In this document: positions 45,302 through 55,553 of the stretch, piece after piece
Layout of the letters: the number at the start of each line of letters is the position of its first letter
Numbering within the stretch: position 1 is the first letter of the stretch
NCBI RefSeq assembly: GCF_003589595.1
Contig: NW_020656077.1
Location: 6,195,604-6,259,603, forward strand
Reading direction: 5' to 3'
DNA length: 64,000 nt
DNA from: Hyposmocoma kahamanoa
Taxonomy: Eukaryota; Arthropoda; Insecta; Lepidoptera; Cosmopterigidae
Made by a program: the position numbers and the translations under genes
Notes under the pieces: generated by a model
Databases searched by the model: none
Told to the model about the DNA's origin: nothing
Seen by the model: only the letters and a program-made list of their open reading frames with translations

Positions 45302-46388
45302 TTAACCAACTTTACTTAAAAAAAAAGGAGGAGGTTATACGTTCGGCTGTGTGTATGTTTTCAGATATCTTTGTCAATTGTGGACCGATTTTGTAAATTC
45401 TTATTTTTGTTTGAAAGGGTGCACTTTCGTGGTGGTTTCATTGTCACCAAGTCAGAATGTGATGAGGGAATCCCATGACAATCGAAGGAAATCCTCAAAT
45501 TTTATAGGCATGTCCATAGACATGTGTATTCACCGATTTCGTGAAGCTGTTCTGGTTTCGTTTCGGCTATCACAATTTACTAATTATTTTCCACAAACAA
45601 AAGTCTTTTTTTTTTAAATTAATTAAGGCTTTGGCAAAGCCATCTGCCTAAACATAAAGTTTAATTATGTTTCTGTAAATATGGCCGCCACAAAGAGGAC
45701 AGGCAATTTGAGGCGGTGTGCTTGGGTTGACTCGGGATTCCTTAAAACAGGCCGATACGGGTATTCTAGTTCGAGATTCGTATAATTTCGCATTTTAATT
45801 TTCGACAAAGGCACAATAGCACTATCCTATTCCACTTTAAACTAGATTTCACAAAATAATTGAAAGTCAAAATAAAAACCACACTTTTCCCTCCAAAAGG
45901 TCCAGAGCGAATCCCCAAACAAAAGTCGACTTTTCACTTGACACAATACGTGTAATCAAGAAATCGCCGTCACCATGACAATCAGAAAATAAAATATAAA
46001 ATGTACAAAGGAGTCTGTAACAGTCCCATTGTCACTAGAAGTCAGAATCTGATGAGAGGATCTCATGGAAATCGAAAGAAGCCGATAAGCCATTGACTTC
46101 ATTGACTTACAATTATATGGACGTCCGTCGGGTCCGCGCTAAAAAGTGTCCGCACTTGTAAGGCGCTAAAATCGTATACAGAGCGCGACACTCCGCTTTA
46201 GTCTTCATTTGTTCTACGGACAGCGCGATACTGCGATGACATAACAATTTAAATTTCGAATAGGTTGACTTGGGACATTTTTTTCGTGGTTTTTGTATTA
46301 GACCCGTCGTCCATTTATTTGTAAGTCAATGATTGACTTACAATAAATAAATAAATGCGATACTTTTGAGGTCGGTTTTTTTTTTCAA
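45302..46388 (+). mobile_element. Family M element, second subfamily, copy 6, with element C nested inside
   Basis: Starts near 'ttaaaaaaaaaggaggaggt' with 'tatgttttcagatatctttg', and ends 'gcgatacttttgaggtcggt' plus a T run. It shares its interior with the 21.6-22.4 kb copy. Family C copy 3 was inserted late, at 46100-46331. The region 45615-45920 ('ggcaaagccatctgcctaaa') is not shared and may be another insertion. Confidence 0.7.
46100..46331. mobile_element. Family C hAT-type MITE, copy 3 (internally deleted)
   Basis: 232 bp, shorter than the two 286-bp copies through loss of interior sequence. Both termini are intact. A perfect 8-bp duplication ATTGACTT lies at 46092-46099 and 46332-46339. 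Confidence 0.88.
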
Positions 46389-47484
46389 TGAGAACGTCAC
46401 AATTCTATTCATATAATTTAATATTAATTTTAGTTTATATTATTGTACCTTACCTGTATATTTCAACGTATTGTCTAATAAAAGCGAAACTATTACCATC
46501 TCCATTCATACTATTGCGCATGGTCATAATAATTTTTTGTTCTTTATCACGGAAGTTCATATGCTAAATATTTGTAGGACAAAAGCTTTACTTCTGCTGT
46601 CTTTTATTCTGTGATAATAAGTAACCGAGACAAAGATTACTAAGAAGTGACCGAAGTAGTGCGATACGGAAATGTATCTATGTCGCACCGTGATCGTCAG
46701 CACATTCTAGCCACGACGACGTCACGATCTTTCAACTTCCATTTTGTACCAAATCACGAGGTTCTACTTTAGAGCAAACGATATTGAGACCGTATTTTAC
46801 TAGCTAAATATTTAATTCATAGTAACTGATAAAAATATTAACAGATTTAAAAATTTTAAACGGTGTAACAAACCTACTTTATGTAATAGACGGTCTTAAG
46901 CTAGATTGTTCACTTTTAGTTCTCTACGAATCCGCTAGATGGCATTGATCCATTGACGTTATTTCTGAATCGCGGTGTTAAGATTTTCCCTCGAATGGTG
47001 ACTACTTGAACACAATTTTGTTAATGTGAAGAGAAATCTGAGAATACAGAGAGCTCAGTAAGGCAATCAGGAGTAGAGTCCCTTTTTGGGAACTGCTACC
47101 CGGATCTTCTGATATTTCGTACGCTCATATAGGGTGAAAAACCTCATCTCGCGGAACGGTTTCCTTTCCAGGACTTGAGTCCCTTCTGGGAACAACTGCC
47201 CCGACCTTCCGCATATAGGGTGAAATTGTATTGGCGACATACAAGGTGAAAATAAAAATCATCTGAACCATTTGGAGTTTCATTTGGCTTGTTTTGGTAA
47301 CCTTATATAACCAACGGACGAAAGAACCTCACTCCTTTACAATGGTTTATTTCTATATAAAAGTAAAAAAGTTTTGCTTACAATCTTTACAAGATTTTAG
47401 CACTTTACTTAGCTTCCCACCTTAACCTACAATGCATTACAATTCGTTTTTACCTAATTACTATAAATCTAATTACATTAACGA
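46389..47484. other. Spacer with a degenerate tandem duplication
   Basis: 'gagtccctttttgggaactg' with 'catatagggtgaaa' (47076-47140) is repeated as 'gagtcccttctgggaacaac' with 'catatagggtgaaa' (47169-47226). Otherwise nothing was recognised. Confidence 0.5.
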
Positions 47485-47690
47485 AGTTCCAGAAAAGAGT
47501 TCCGGCTTAGAAGGGTAAGGGTGCTGGTGAAATTACAGGCACATGGGACTTGTCAACTTGTTTCAGGGTGGCTGGCGTAGTGGCGTGGCACTGGTTCTCA
47601 GATTTTTGCGATTTAAAGCTCTGATTAGCACCGCAACTTCTATGGACAGGGGTGTCGCTTAGCGCCTGTCGTTTGCTATAATTAAAAAAG
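47485..47690 (+). repeat. Family A repeat, copy 14
   Basis: It begins at 'gaagttccagaaaagagttc' and continues 'ggtgaaattacaggcacatg', 'gcgatttaaagctctgatta' and 'tggacaggggtgtcgcttag'. Confidence 0.8.
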
Positions 47691-47694
47691 CATG

Positions 47695-47797
47695 TGTGAA
47701 ATTTTCTAGTTCTAGTTGTATTAGTCTTTGTTTTGTGTTTTTTTTTTATATATTGTGGCGTTACAATAAATGGTTTCTATTCTATTCTATTCTGTCT
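47695..47797 (+). repeat. Family I: LINE-type 3' tail ending in (ATTCT)n, copy 2
   Basis: 'ttatatattgtggcgttaca' then 'ataaatggtttctattctat'. It follows family A copy 14 almost directly. Confidence 0.6.
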
Positions 47798-48189
47798 TAT
47801 TTGAAAATATTGAAATTAATTAAACTGAAATTTAAATTTGAATATAGTGCGGTGTACCCCTTACAGAATTGATTTATTTTTCTTGTTTCGAGATTTTATA
47901 ATTAATAACTTTTTTAGTGCACGCTTTTTTGTAGGTCAGGATTGCACTCTTCACGTCGCTTTACCTTTTTTGTTACGCTCATTATTGTAGATACTTTTGT
48001 GTTTTTTTTTTGTTTTTGAGGTGTTAACTTTTACCTTACTTTTACCATAAGTTAGATATTTGAAAATTAATGTGGCCAACTGTAATTGGCGCTAACTAGC
48101 TTTACCTAAAAACGTTCAATGTAAATCGTTATTATCTACATACCAACGTCATCATTTTATTGTCCTGAATCTGCTTAAATTTAAAATCC

Positions 48190-48350
48190 ACCTTGAGCTT
48201 TTCGGTGAAGGAAAACATCGTACCTTCACTTCTTAAACCTTCGTAAAACGTATAAAGTCCCCAACCCGCATGGGGCCAGCGTGGCAGACCGTGGCCTAAA
48301 CCCTTGCCTGAAAGGAGACCCGTGACCAGCAGAAGGACGTATAGTAAGGA
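48190..48350 (+). repeat. LINE tail fragment ('ggtgaaggaaaac' type)
   Basis: 'ttttcggtgaaggaaaacat', 'ccccaacccgcatggggcca' and 'aaaggagacccgtgaccagc'. It is the same type as 26.69-26.86 kb. Confidence 0.6.
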
Positions 48351-48550
48351 AACAAGAATGAAATTGAATTTTAGTATGTCTTTACATATTACAACAAATG
48401 TCTAAGATCATTTATAAAACTAAAAATAAATTTTGTGAAATTCTTTTTGAATTATCCAATTATAATAAATAGGTACAGCCTACAATAAACAAGTTTTATT
48501 ATATTTATTTATTAAATTGATATTCAATTATTTAATAGATATAATAGAAG

Positions 48551-48980
48551 CTACGGTGGAAAGCTCACATCAAGAAGAAAAAAGAAGAATTAGACATACG
48601 TTTAAAGAAAACGTATTGGCTATTTGGCAAATGTCCTTCACTATCTGTATACAATAAAATATTATTGTATAAACAGGTCCTTATGCCAGTGTGGACCTAT
48701 GGTACCCAGCTCTGGGGCTGTGCTGTAAAAGCAACATACAGACAACACAACGCTTCCAAAATAAAATACGAGGACAATTGTGGGTGCTCCTTGGTATATA
48801 CGAAATGAGGATATGCGTCGTGATTTGGATATAGAGCCTGTAAATAAAGTGATGATAAAGTACGCCGAAGCTCACGAATATAGACTTCATCATCACGTGA
48901 ACATAGAGGCTATACAGCTACTACACAATACAAATAAAGTGCGTAGACTACAAAGAACTAAACCTTTTGTGTTAGTGTAG
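48551..48980 (+). pseudogene. Jockey-type LINE ORF2 C-terminal end, frameshifted
   Basis: From 48551 the frame reads LRWKAHIKKKKEELDIRLKK, then TYWLFGKCPSLSVYNKILLY and LMPVWTYGTQLWGCA. After frameshifts between about 48740 and 48790 it continues GAPWYIRNEDMRRDLDIEP and ends KVRRLQRTKPFVLV-stop. These are hallmarks of the C-terminal part of Jockey-clade ORF2 proteins (the 'P.W.YG.QLWG' and 'R.KR.KP.DL' patterns). The catalytic reverse transcriptase motifs are lost upstream. The natural stop is retained at 48978-48980. This is a truncated, frame-broken insertion. Confidence 0.8.
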
Positions 48981-49699
48981 TTAATTATAGTGAATAAAAA
49001 AAGGTTAGTGCCAGTGCTAACTAGACTATGAACACACAAACAAAGTGTCTTTCCTTTAACTAATATTAAAAGATATTTTGTCGATAGAAATTTCTTTATA
49101 TGTTACTTTTATCTTAAGAGGGAGCAGAGGAAAAATTCCTAATCTACGATTTGATTTTAGAGGGGTATATCCACTTTAAAGTTAAAAATAAAATATTGTA
49201 TGAGTAACTACACGATATATTCAAGCATAGACATTAATCAGAAACATAAAACAATAAAGTTTCCTCGATAGATAAAAATCACGAATTGACCTCTTATTTT
49301 CAAACTTTTTTTAGATTTATCCTCGAAATGCTACAGGTTATTATGACAAACATTAGATATTTATGCATGATCGACAACTGTCACTACGGATTTCTTTTTA
49401 ATCTCTTTAGTTTTAGAGTTATTCTGCTAAAACGAATTTGGTACTTTTAATGCGCAAAATTCAACATCTCCTGTCGCATGTCACGCGAACTTCTATAATT
49501 TAATTATATATTTGTTTCACAAATTTGGGTGGAGCCAACGTCAAAACTTTTTTGGCATGCTCCCTCTTAAGAAATTATGTACAATTAAAATTGCTTTTTA
49601 GTCTTGTAAAATGGCTAGATTGTAATTTGTTAAAAGGTTATGTTTTGCTTTGTAACAAATTAATAATTTGTGAAATACTTAATATGTGAATAGCGACAT
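48981..49699. other. Spacer, no gene seen
   Basis: AT-rich DNA. 'tgctccctcttaagaaatta' near 49558 and 'atcttaagagggagcagagg' near 49110 are an inverted pair about 450 bp apart, so an unclassified element may lie between about 49110 and 49580. Confidence 0.45.
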
Positions 49700-49950
49700 C
49701 TCTCGCCAGTGCTGGTAGCTGTTAAAGGTAACTGGGCGATAAAACTTTCATAGATTTCTCATAGATGGAGCTACGACTAAAAAGTCGTTGAAAAACCAAA
49801 CAGAAAGACACGAGAACAAGCACTAGAACAATTTGTGAGGTTCGCTGGTTCGCTCCGTGGCTTAATTGGTATAGCGTCTGGCACAGTATGCTAGAAGACT
49901 TCGGTTCGAATTCGGCCGGATCGAAGGAATTTTTTCTTTGTATTAATAAG
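49700..49950 (+). repeat. SINE family S2, copy c
   Basis: Body 'tcatagatttctcatagatg', then head 'ctccgtggcttaattggtat' with box B 'ttcggttcgaattcggccgg', ending 'aaggaattttttctttgtat'. Compared with classic SINEs the tRNA-like part lies toward the 'tail' side in this reading, so the orientation given follows the tRNA-like strand. Confidence 0.7.
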
Positions 49951-50207
49951 TGATATTACGTTTACTGATTTACGCGAAGAGAAATAAAAGCTTCAACTTA
50001 TTCTATTGCCTTAAAAAGTCCAGACTCTGAGACAAACCTCATGAGGGTATTTAATATGCTTTATATACTGAAATATATATTCGAATATTTAAATAATAAA
50101 AATAGCCACCGAAATTAGGTAGAGAAAACAAAAACCAACGACTCGCCACGACAAAATATCTCACCTAGTGATGCACATTACGATTCGATTTTTGTTTTAT
50201 TACACTA

Positions 50208-50500
50208 AGTGACGGAACGAACGAGTCGTGCGCCTGATGGAAAGCGACACGTCTGCCCATAACAGGTGCAGTGCCACACAGGGCTTTAAATCGCAAAGAT
50301 CTGAGGAGCACTGCCACTGCACTCGTCATCCTGAGCCATAGGTAAGTTGACAAGTCCCATGTGCTTGTAATTTCACCAGCACCCTTACCCTTCCAAACAC
50401 GAACGCAGTACTGCTCACATTAAAACTTGGCGGCAGAAGTAGGTAAGGTGGCAAACAGGTACTTCCCTGGACGAACTCTTTCAAAATAAGCTCTACTGCT
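50208..50500 (-). repeat. Family A repeat, copy 15 (near full length)
   Basis: Runs from 'gtgacggaacgaacgagtcg' through 'aagttgacaagtcccatgtg' to 'acttccctggacgaactctt'. It contains nearly the entire consensus (about 290 bp) and is a good reference copy. Confidence 0.88.
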
Positions 50501-51273
50501 ACTTCTTACTACTTTTATGAAGATCGATTCAAATGAATACGATCTAACGATTTTTTGTATCGATTCATTTCAACGCGTATTATAAGTAAATCGATTCAAC
50601 ATTAAGGTGAATCAAATCGTCTTGCTCGCATTCATAATTTAAACAAAACAGTCTTTCTGAATCTCGACTGAATCGTAAATTGGTATGCAAGAAAAGTAGT
50701 TTGGCGAAATCTAAGTACAATAAGTCTTCAATATTTAGTGATTATCGCTACGCTTGTGCCATCTGAACGTCTTTTCTCATCGGCTAATACCATTCTAAAT
50801 GAAAGTTTTAGCCGACTGAAGCCGAAAAGGCTATCAATATTGTTGTTTTTTAAACAAAATTAATTTTGAAATTTTTTTATGAGATCGATCCAAAACACAT
50901 GTTCCGATCTGTAAATCGATTTAGATGCATGTGATGCACTAAAATCGATTCAAACACAAAAATCGTGCATCCCTATACTCACCTACATTAAAATCAGTAG
51001 AGCAGAATTTGCGGTCTACAGTGCGGCGATATATTGGCAAAGTTACTAAAACCCACAAGTGTAAACAAACATTTTGCGGTCACAAGCTGCGTACAGATTG
51101 ACACTTTATTTTAAAGCTCAAACGCTTTTGTATTATAAACACTTAAAGCTTCTCAACCGCAACTTTAGACCTAAAGTGACCCACATGTTTTGCAAAATTG
51201 GTTACATTCATAATTTTGCAGTGGAAGCCGCGAGCATCCCTTCGCTAGCGGTGGTGGTCCCATGGTGACAGTG
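50501..51273. other. Upstream region of the right-hand gene
   Basis: 'gattcaaatgaatacgatct' and related ATCGATTC words recur many times between 50520 and 50970, giving a diffuse, direct and inverted ATCGATT-rich zone. No exon recognised. Confidence 0.5.
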
Positions 51274-51306
51274 ATAAAAGCCTGCGCGTGCGTTGCGCAC
51301 TACAGT
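51274..51306 (+). promoter_or_regulatory. Candidate core promoter (TATA-like and Inr)
   Basis: ATAAAA at 51274-51279 lies about 30 bases upstream of an arthropod-type initiator (TACAGT at 51301-51306). Between them is a CpG-rich 'ctgcgcgtgcgttgcgca', which resembles an NRF1/Ewg-type site. CpG density rises sharply here compared with the surrounding DNA. Confidence 0.5.
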
Positions 51307-51345
51307 CCGCGCCGACGCGACGCACTAGCGCTTCGTACGCAGACG
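51303..51345 (+). other. Probable noncoding first exon of the right-hand gene
   Basis: The GC-rich segment ends in a strong donor 'agacg|gtgagt' at 51345/51346. It has no ATG. It lies on the same strand as, and upstream of, the start-codon exon at 60118. Joining the two is inference. Confidence 0.5.
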
Positions 51346-52663
51346 GTGAGTTTATTTTTCAACGCGATATTAAAAAAGATTAAGTGTTTATAATAAGGAT
51401 CGTAAAAAGTGGTTAAAACTATATGTTATATTTAAGATGAGTGGTATTGAATATTCGTTTACCCAAAAACAATTTAAATGATTAGTTAATTAAACATTAA
51501 ACATACTAATAAGTTATAAATAAGTAATTTGTGCAATGATACAAAAAATGGCGGTAAATTTTCGTTTACACTCGCCCGCCCCGAGCCGCTTCAGCGAATT
51601 TATTTATCATATTTTTTACATAGAATTTTCTACAAAACAATTATAGATATCAAAATAAGTGAAGTACGTAGATATGTTATTTAAAAAGGAATATCTATTG
51701 AGTAAAATTAATATTCGAGCTAATTTTATTAATTAACAATTCTTAAACACTTCAAAAACTTATTTAAAACAGTTCAGTAAGTAAAATTATAGCCGTAAAT
51801 ATTATTAATTCTCTATTTACTGAGAATGCATTTGCCATTGCCATTCTCATTATTCTTATACGCTTATGTAAATAAGCGTATAAGAAAAATGAGAAATGAA
51901 TAAAATATATCCTCTAAAATATGTGAATCAATTCATATGCAGACAGAGCCTGAGAGGGTCATCATTTTCAAAAATATTTAAAAAAAAATATTTTTCAATA
52001 TTGTTTATATTATATATTAATTAATACAGCTGAAAATTTTAGTTCGTGTTGTGTTACAAAAAAAAGACAAAAGAAGTCAACTCAACAATTTTCCACATGT
52101 AGCCAACCCAAAGTTGGAAGAGTAGATAATAATAATCTTTATTTCCCTCTTTACAATGCTATCTTATAAATAAAAGTAGCTTATATTTTGGATATAAATT
52201 TAAAATGCCTAACTATTGAAAAATTCATTGTTCTAGGAGACAATTCAGATCTATTTCACGTTGGCAAAATATGTATACTAAAAACAATAAGTAACTCATT
52301 TTGCTAGAATTCGTATGACTTACTTTCTTAACCATAATGATAAGAATTAATTTAATCTCGAACAAATGAATATATACGCAACATGTAAAAAATTATCGGA
52401 AATTATAATTTTTTTTTTTTCATTTAATCAACAAAAAAAAACAACGTTTCTTTACAAATGTCATACACGCAGTACAAAAGCCAATTACAGAAAGTCACTA
52501 TACAGGGTGGAAATTTGTAATGCCACTTGGAAGGAAAGTACGTTAAATGCTGGAGATAGAAATTTTTACTTAAAGGGAACATTCCTTTATTTTTAAGTAG
52601 AAATAATACTGCATTCAAAGATTTTCGAAAATTGCTATTAGAAAATTGTATATAAAAAAGAAC
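51346..52663 (+). other. First part of a long intron, no exon seen
   Basis: AT-rich DNA. It includes an inverted pair near 51845-51895 ('cattctcattattcttatac' and 'gtataagaaaaatgagaaat'). Confidence 0.5.
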
Positions 52664-52852
52664 TGCCTCAGTAGCCGAACGGTTACCATGCTGGACTGTC
52701 AAGCAGAGGTCCCTGGGTTCGATTCCCGGGCAGGGAGAAATATTTGTATGGCCTACATTTATTTCTCTCGTCAGTTTGGGTGTAATTTCTGGCTGTCTAT
52801 GTGTGTGTCCATGGCACCCGCGATACCGGGTGTAATTAATAAATAATGAACC
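52664..52852 (+). repeat. SINE family S1, copy d (best preserved)
   Basis: Head 'cagtagccgaacggttacca' (box A) and 'ctgggttcgattcccgggca' (box B), body 'gggagaaatatttgtatggc' to 'ccatggcacccgcgataccg', tail 'taattaataaataatg'. The 5' and 3' ends of the tRNA-like part do not form an acceptor stem, so it is a SINE, not a tRNA gene. Confidence 0.88.
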
Positions 52853-52869
52853 AATTAAACATTAATTTT

Positions 52870-53362
52870 TTATTTATTTATATAATCACGCCCTTAAATT
52901 CCCATTGGGGTAGGCAGAGAGAGACGATTCTTACAAACCTCTCTTGCTTCGTTTACATTCATCAATCTTTTCATACATCTCCCCTCTTATTTTTTTCACC
53001 ACGAACTCCAGCCTTTTTAAGAACAATCTCAATTTGATCAGAGAATGTAACTCTGTATGCATATTTCTTTCGTTAATCTACATTCATTCATCCGTTCCAT
53101 TTGCCCAAACCACCTCAGCATACCCTTGTCTATTTTCGTCACTACATCCTCTTTCAAACCACATTTTTCACGGATCACAGCATCTTCACTCTGTCACACA
53201 GACGCACACCACATATTCTTTTGAGTTATCTCATTTCAACTGCGTCCATTCTACTCTCATACTTCTTCTGCCGCACCCAGCACTCACTCCCATACATTAG
53301 CGTTGGAATCAACACAGCATTACGTACCGCCACTCGTGCTTTCTCAGACATAGACTGGAGAC
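52870..53362 (-). pseudogene. Non-LTR reverse transcriptase C-terminal remnant (minus strand)
   Basis: The minus strand reads, with interruptions, LMYGSECWVRQKKYESRMDA, then VEMRSLRSMCGVRLCDRV, and further on a 'MLRWFGKWNG'-like segment. 'YGSECW', 'R..A.EMR.LR...G....D' and 'L.WFGH' are signatures of the C-terminal region of insect LINE polyproteins. There are several stops, so it is dead. The long plus-strand frames over the same bases (rich in Ser, His and Thr) are antisense shadows. Confidence 0.7.
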
Positions 53363-53794
53363 ATTAAAAATTAACGTTTTAATTATTTCCATCTGAAGCT
53401 AGCGCATTCATAAAATTTAACGTATTTAATGTTTACTGCTAAGGTCATCTTTTTCTATCTAATCACAGACGTTAATTAGCTCTAGTTCAGTAATATTTCG
53501 CAGCCGGAACAATGCCGGTGGTTTATGTCAATGCAATCACACTCACTCACCCACTGGAAGATAACATCTAGACAAAGCGTTTTGACATTGTTTTAGTATT
53601 ACCTACCTATTCAATTTACCTGTGTATTAAGGTACTTGAAGAAAAGCACTAACGTTTTATGGTTACTTCACACTCTTCGTTTAAAGTAAAAAAAAAACAG
53701 GTGTGAAAAAAGTAAGGAAAATTGCTTTATTGATTTGATTATGGAACGATTTCCCCCCTAGTATATTATATAATATAATAGGTATGAAAGGGTT

Positions 53795-53891
53795 GATTCT
53801 TTATATTTTGTTTTGCTTGTCTGTGTTATCAATTATTTTTTTGTATCTGTGTGTTGTGGCATTACAATAAATGTCTATTCTATTCTATTCA
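53795..53891 (+). repeat. Family I: LINE-type 3' tail ending in (ATTCT)n, copy 3
   Basis: 'ttttgttttgcttgtctgtg', 'tgttgtggcattacaataaa' and 'tgtctattctattctattc'. The tail abuts SINE S1 copy e. Confidence 0.65.
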
Positions 53892-54012
53892 AATTACACC
53901 CAAACTAGAGAAATAAATGTAGGCCATACAAATATTTCTCCCGGCACGGGAATCGAACCCGGGACCTCTTGTATGGCAGTCCAGTATGGTAACCGTTCAG
54001 CCACAGAGGCAG
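53889..54012 (-). repeat. SINE family S1, copy e (inverted)
   Basis: 'agagaaataaatgtaggcca', box B complement 'cgggaatcgaacccgggacc' and box A complement 'atggtaaccgttcagccaca'. The head is intact and the body is truncated. Confidence 0.82.
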
Positions 54013-54764
54013 AATAATTAAATTAAGCTGTAGGCACATAATACGAGTACCGTGGCATCCTAGCCCAGCTATATTCTATACTATAGTCTATACTAAATGC
54101 TTTGGGCTATTATGTGGTACTTATTTGCCTCTACTCCAATTGCACCCATATATCAACATAATTAGGTATGTAAATCGTTTGGAATAAAGAAAAAATACAA
54201 GTGAACGCATTAAAATTTCAATATGTCTAGTGGTTGAGGCGCTTTGGCAGGGTCAAAGGTTCATATTCCATTGCACCACAAATTCGTAAAAATTGGTGCG
54301 GTAGGCTCAGCGGTTTGCTGATTACTTGGTAAACTTACATCTTACATGGCGTCGTAGCTTCGGCCTAGCTTGTTTATTATGCCGACATATCAACATCTCG
54401 CGTATCTAGATATCACATATATTATTTTGTACGTTTGATAGGTCTCTGCTAAAAATTAAGAATAGCGGCTTGTCGACGAGCTACTATTCAACTGCCATTG
54501 AATTTTTTTGGTATTCTTTTCAATGTTGAGTCAGTTGCACATCAATTGTGTAATTTGCTAATTAGTTGACATAAAAAATATATATTTGAAAAGGTTGTAA
54601 ACAGCGAATAATAATATATTACTCGGTCCACATAAATATATTGTGCAAAGTAAAGGGTGAAACGCTAAGGCTGTAACAATAAAAATAGTATAAAAAAACA
54701 GGTAGGTACAATATTAAAAAACAGTCCCTACCTAAATACTACGAAACATGTGTGAGACAGTAAA
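54013..54764. other. Intron spacer, no exon seen
   Basis: A weak tRNA-like fragment ('gtggttgaggcgctttggca', 'caaaggttcatattcca') at about 54231-54290 may be another SINE remnant. It is otherwise featureless. Confidence 0.45.
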
Positions 54765-55035
54765 GAACTTACCCCGAAAGGGCCGTATTTATTACAAATA
54801 TTAATTAGGTTACTTGATTTTAAAGATATTAGGTAGGTTATTTGATTTAAATCGGTAAGTGGTAAACGGATCAAAATTAACGGTGAATACGAGCAGGAGT
54901 GCTCGCTGAAACAAAATAAGTATGACGAGGCAAAGGAATTGAAGAACGATTCAAAATTTGAAAATAAGTGGCCAGGAACCAGAGCAAAGGTGATAAAAAG
55001 GCGGGATGACGATAAAGGAGGTCGCATCGTCATAC
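54765..55035 (+). repeat. Family F repeat, copy 4
   Basis: Starts 'taaagaacttaccccgaaag' and ends 'aaaggaggtcgcatcgtcat'. It is collinear with 29712-30020, though the internal spacer differs. The minus-strand frame is a by-product. Confidence 0.7.
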
Positions 55036-55204
55036 ATTTAATTTGAAGACTACAGTGCTGATTTAACGAGATAAATAATTAAGATATGCGTAGTAATTTC
55101 CATGGTAGTTTTAGTAAGGCAATATCGATCGTTAGTGATTGAATGAATAATAATAATAGCAGAATAACCATAAATGCAATATAATCTTAGTGATCTTTTT
55201 TAAT

Positions 55205-55553
55205 ATATAATAGACACACGCTTGGCCACAATCTCACCTGATGTTAAACAACGATGGAACGCGTTTGCCTAAAAAATGCCTATTCACTCCAGACTTGAAC
55301 AGCCCCAAATTATACGTTTCGGGAAACACAGAGTATTCCGTTCCTTTACCGCAGACATCAGAAAGGAGAATGCAAAACGCTTAGTGCGAATTGGTGGTAT
55401 ATCAACGACATAAGGATGGAGTGTTCCGGACCTTCTAGTCGACCGAAGGAGGAACGGTGAGGGTGGAACTAAATTGAAAAGTTCCTGCGCACGCTCCCCG
55501 AAATGTATCCGATAGAAAAGTCTCAATGGAATTACAATATCCAGTGGCTTCAA
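55205..55553 (-). pseudogene. Jockey-type LINE ORF2 C-terminal remnant (minus strand)
   Basis: The minus strand reads RSTRRSGTLHPYVVDIPPIR then TKRFAFSFLMSAVKERNTLC and ends in a short tail before 3' UTR-like 'tcacctgatgttaa' sequence. It shows the same 'HP..V..PP.RT.RF..SF' layout as the ends of Jockey-clade proteins. It is related to the 57.3 kb piece. Confidence 0.65.

Noticed and set aside
52664..52740. Possible tRNA genes at the S1 heads (also 19330, 53940, 32380)
   Set aside because: Boxes A and B are present, but the acceptor arms do not pair and each is followed by the same SINE body, so they are SINEs.
52846..53367. Overlapping plus-strand frames rich in Ser/His/Thr
   Set aside because: The opposite strand encodes recognisable LINE C-terminal motifs, so these are antisense by-products.
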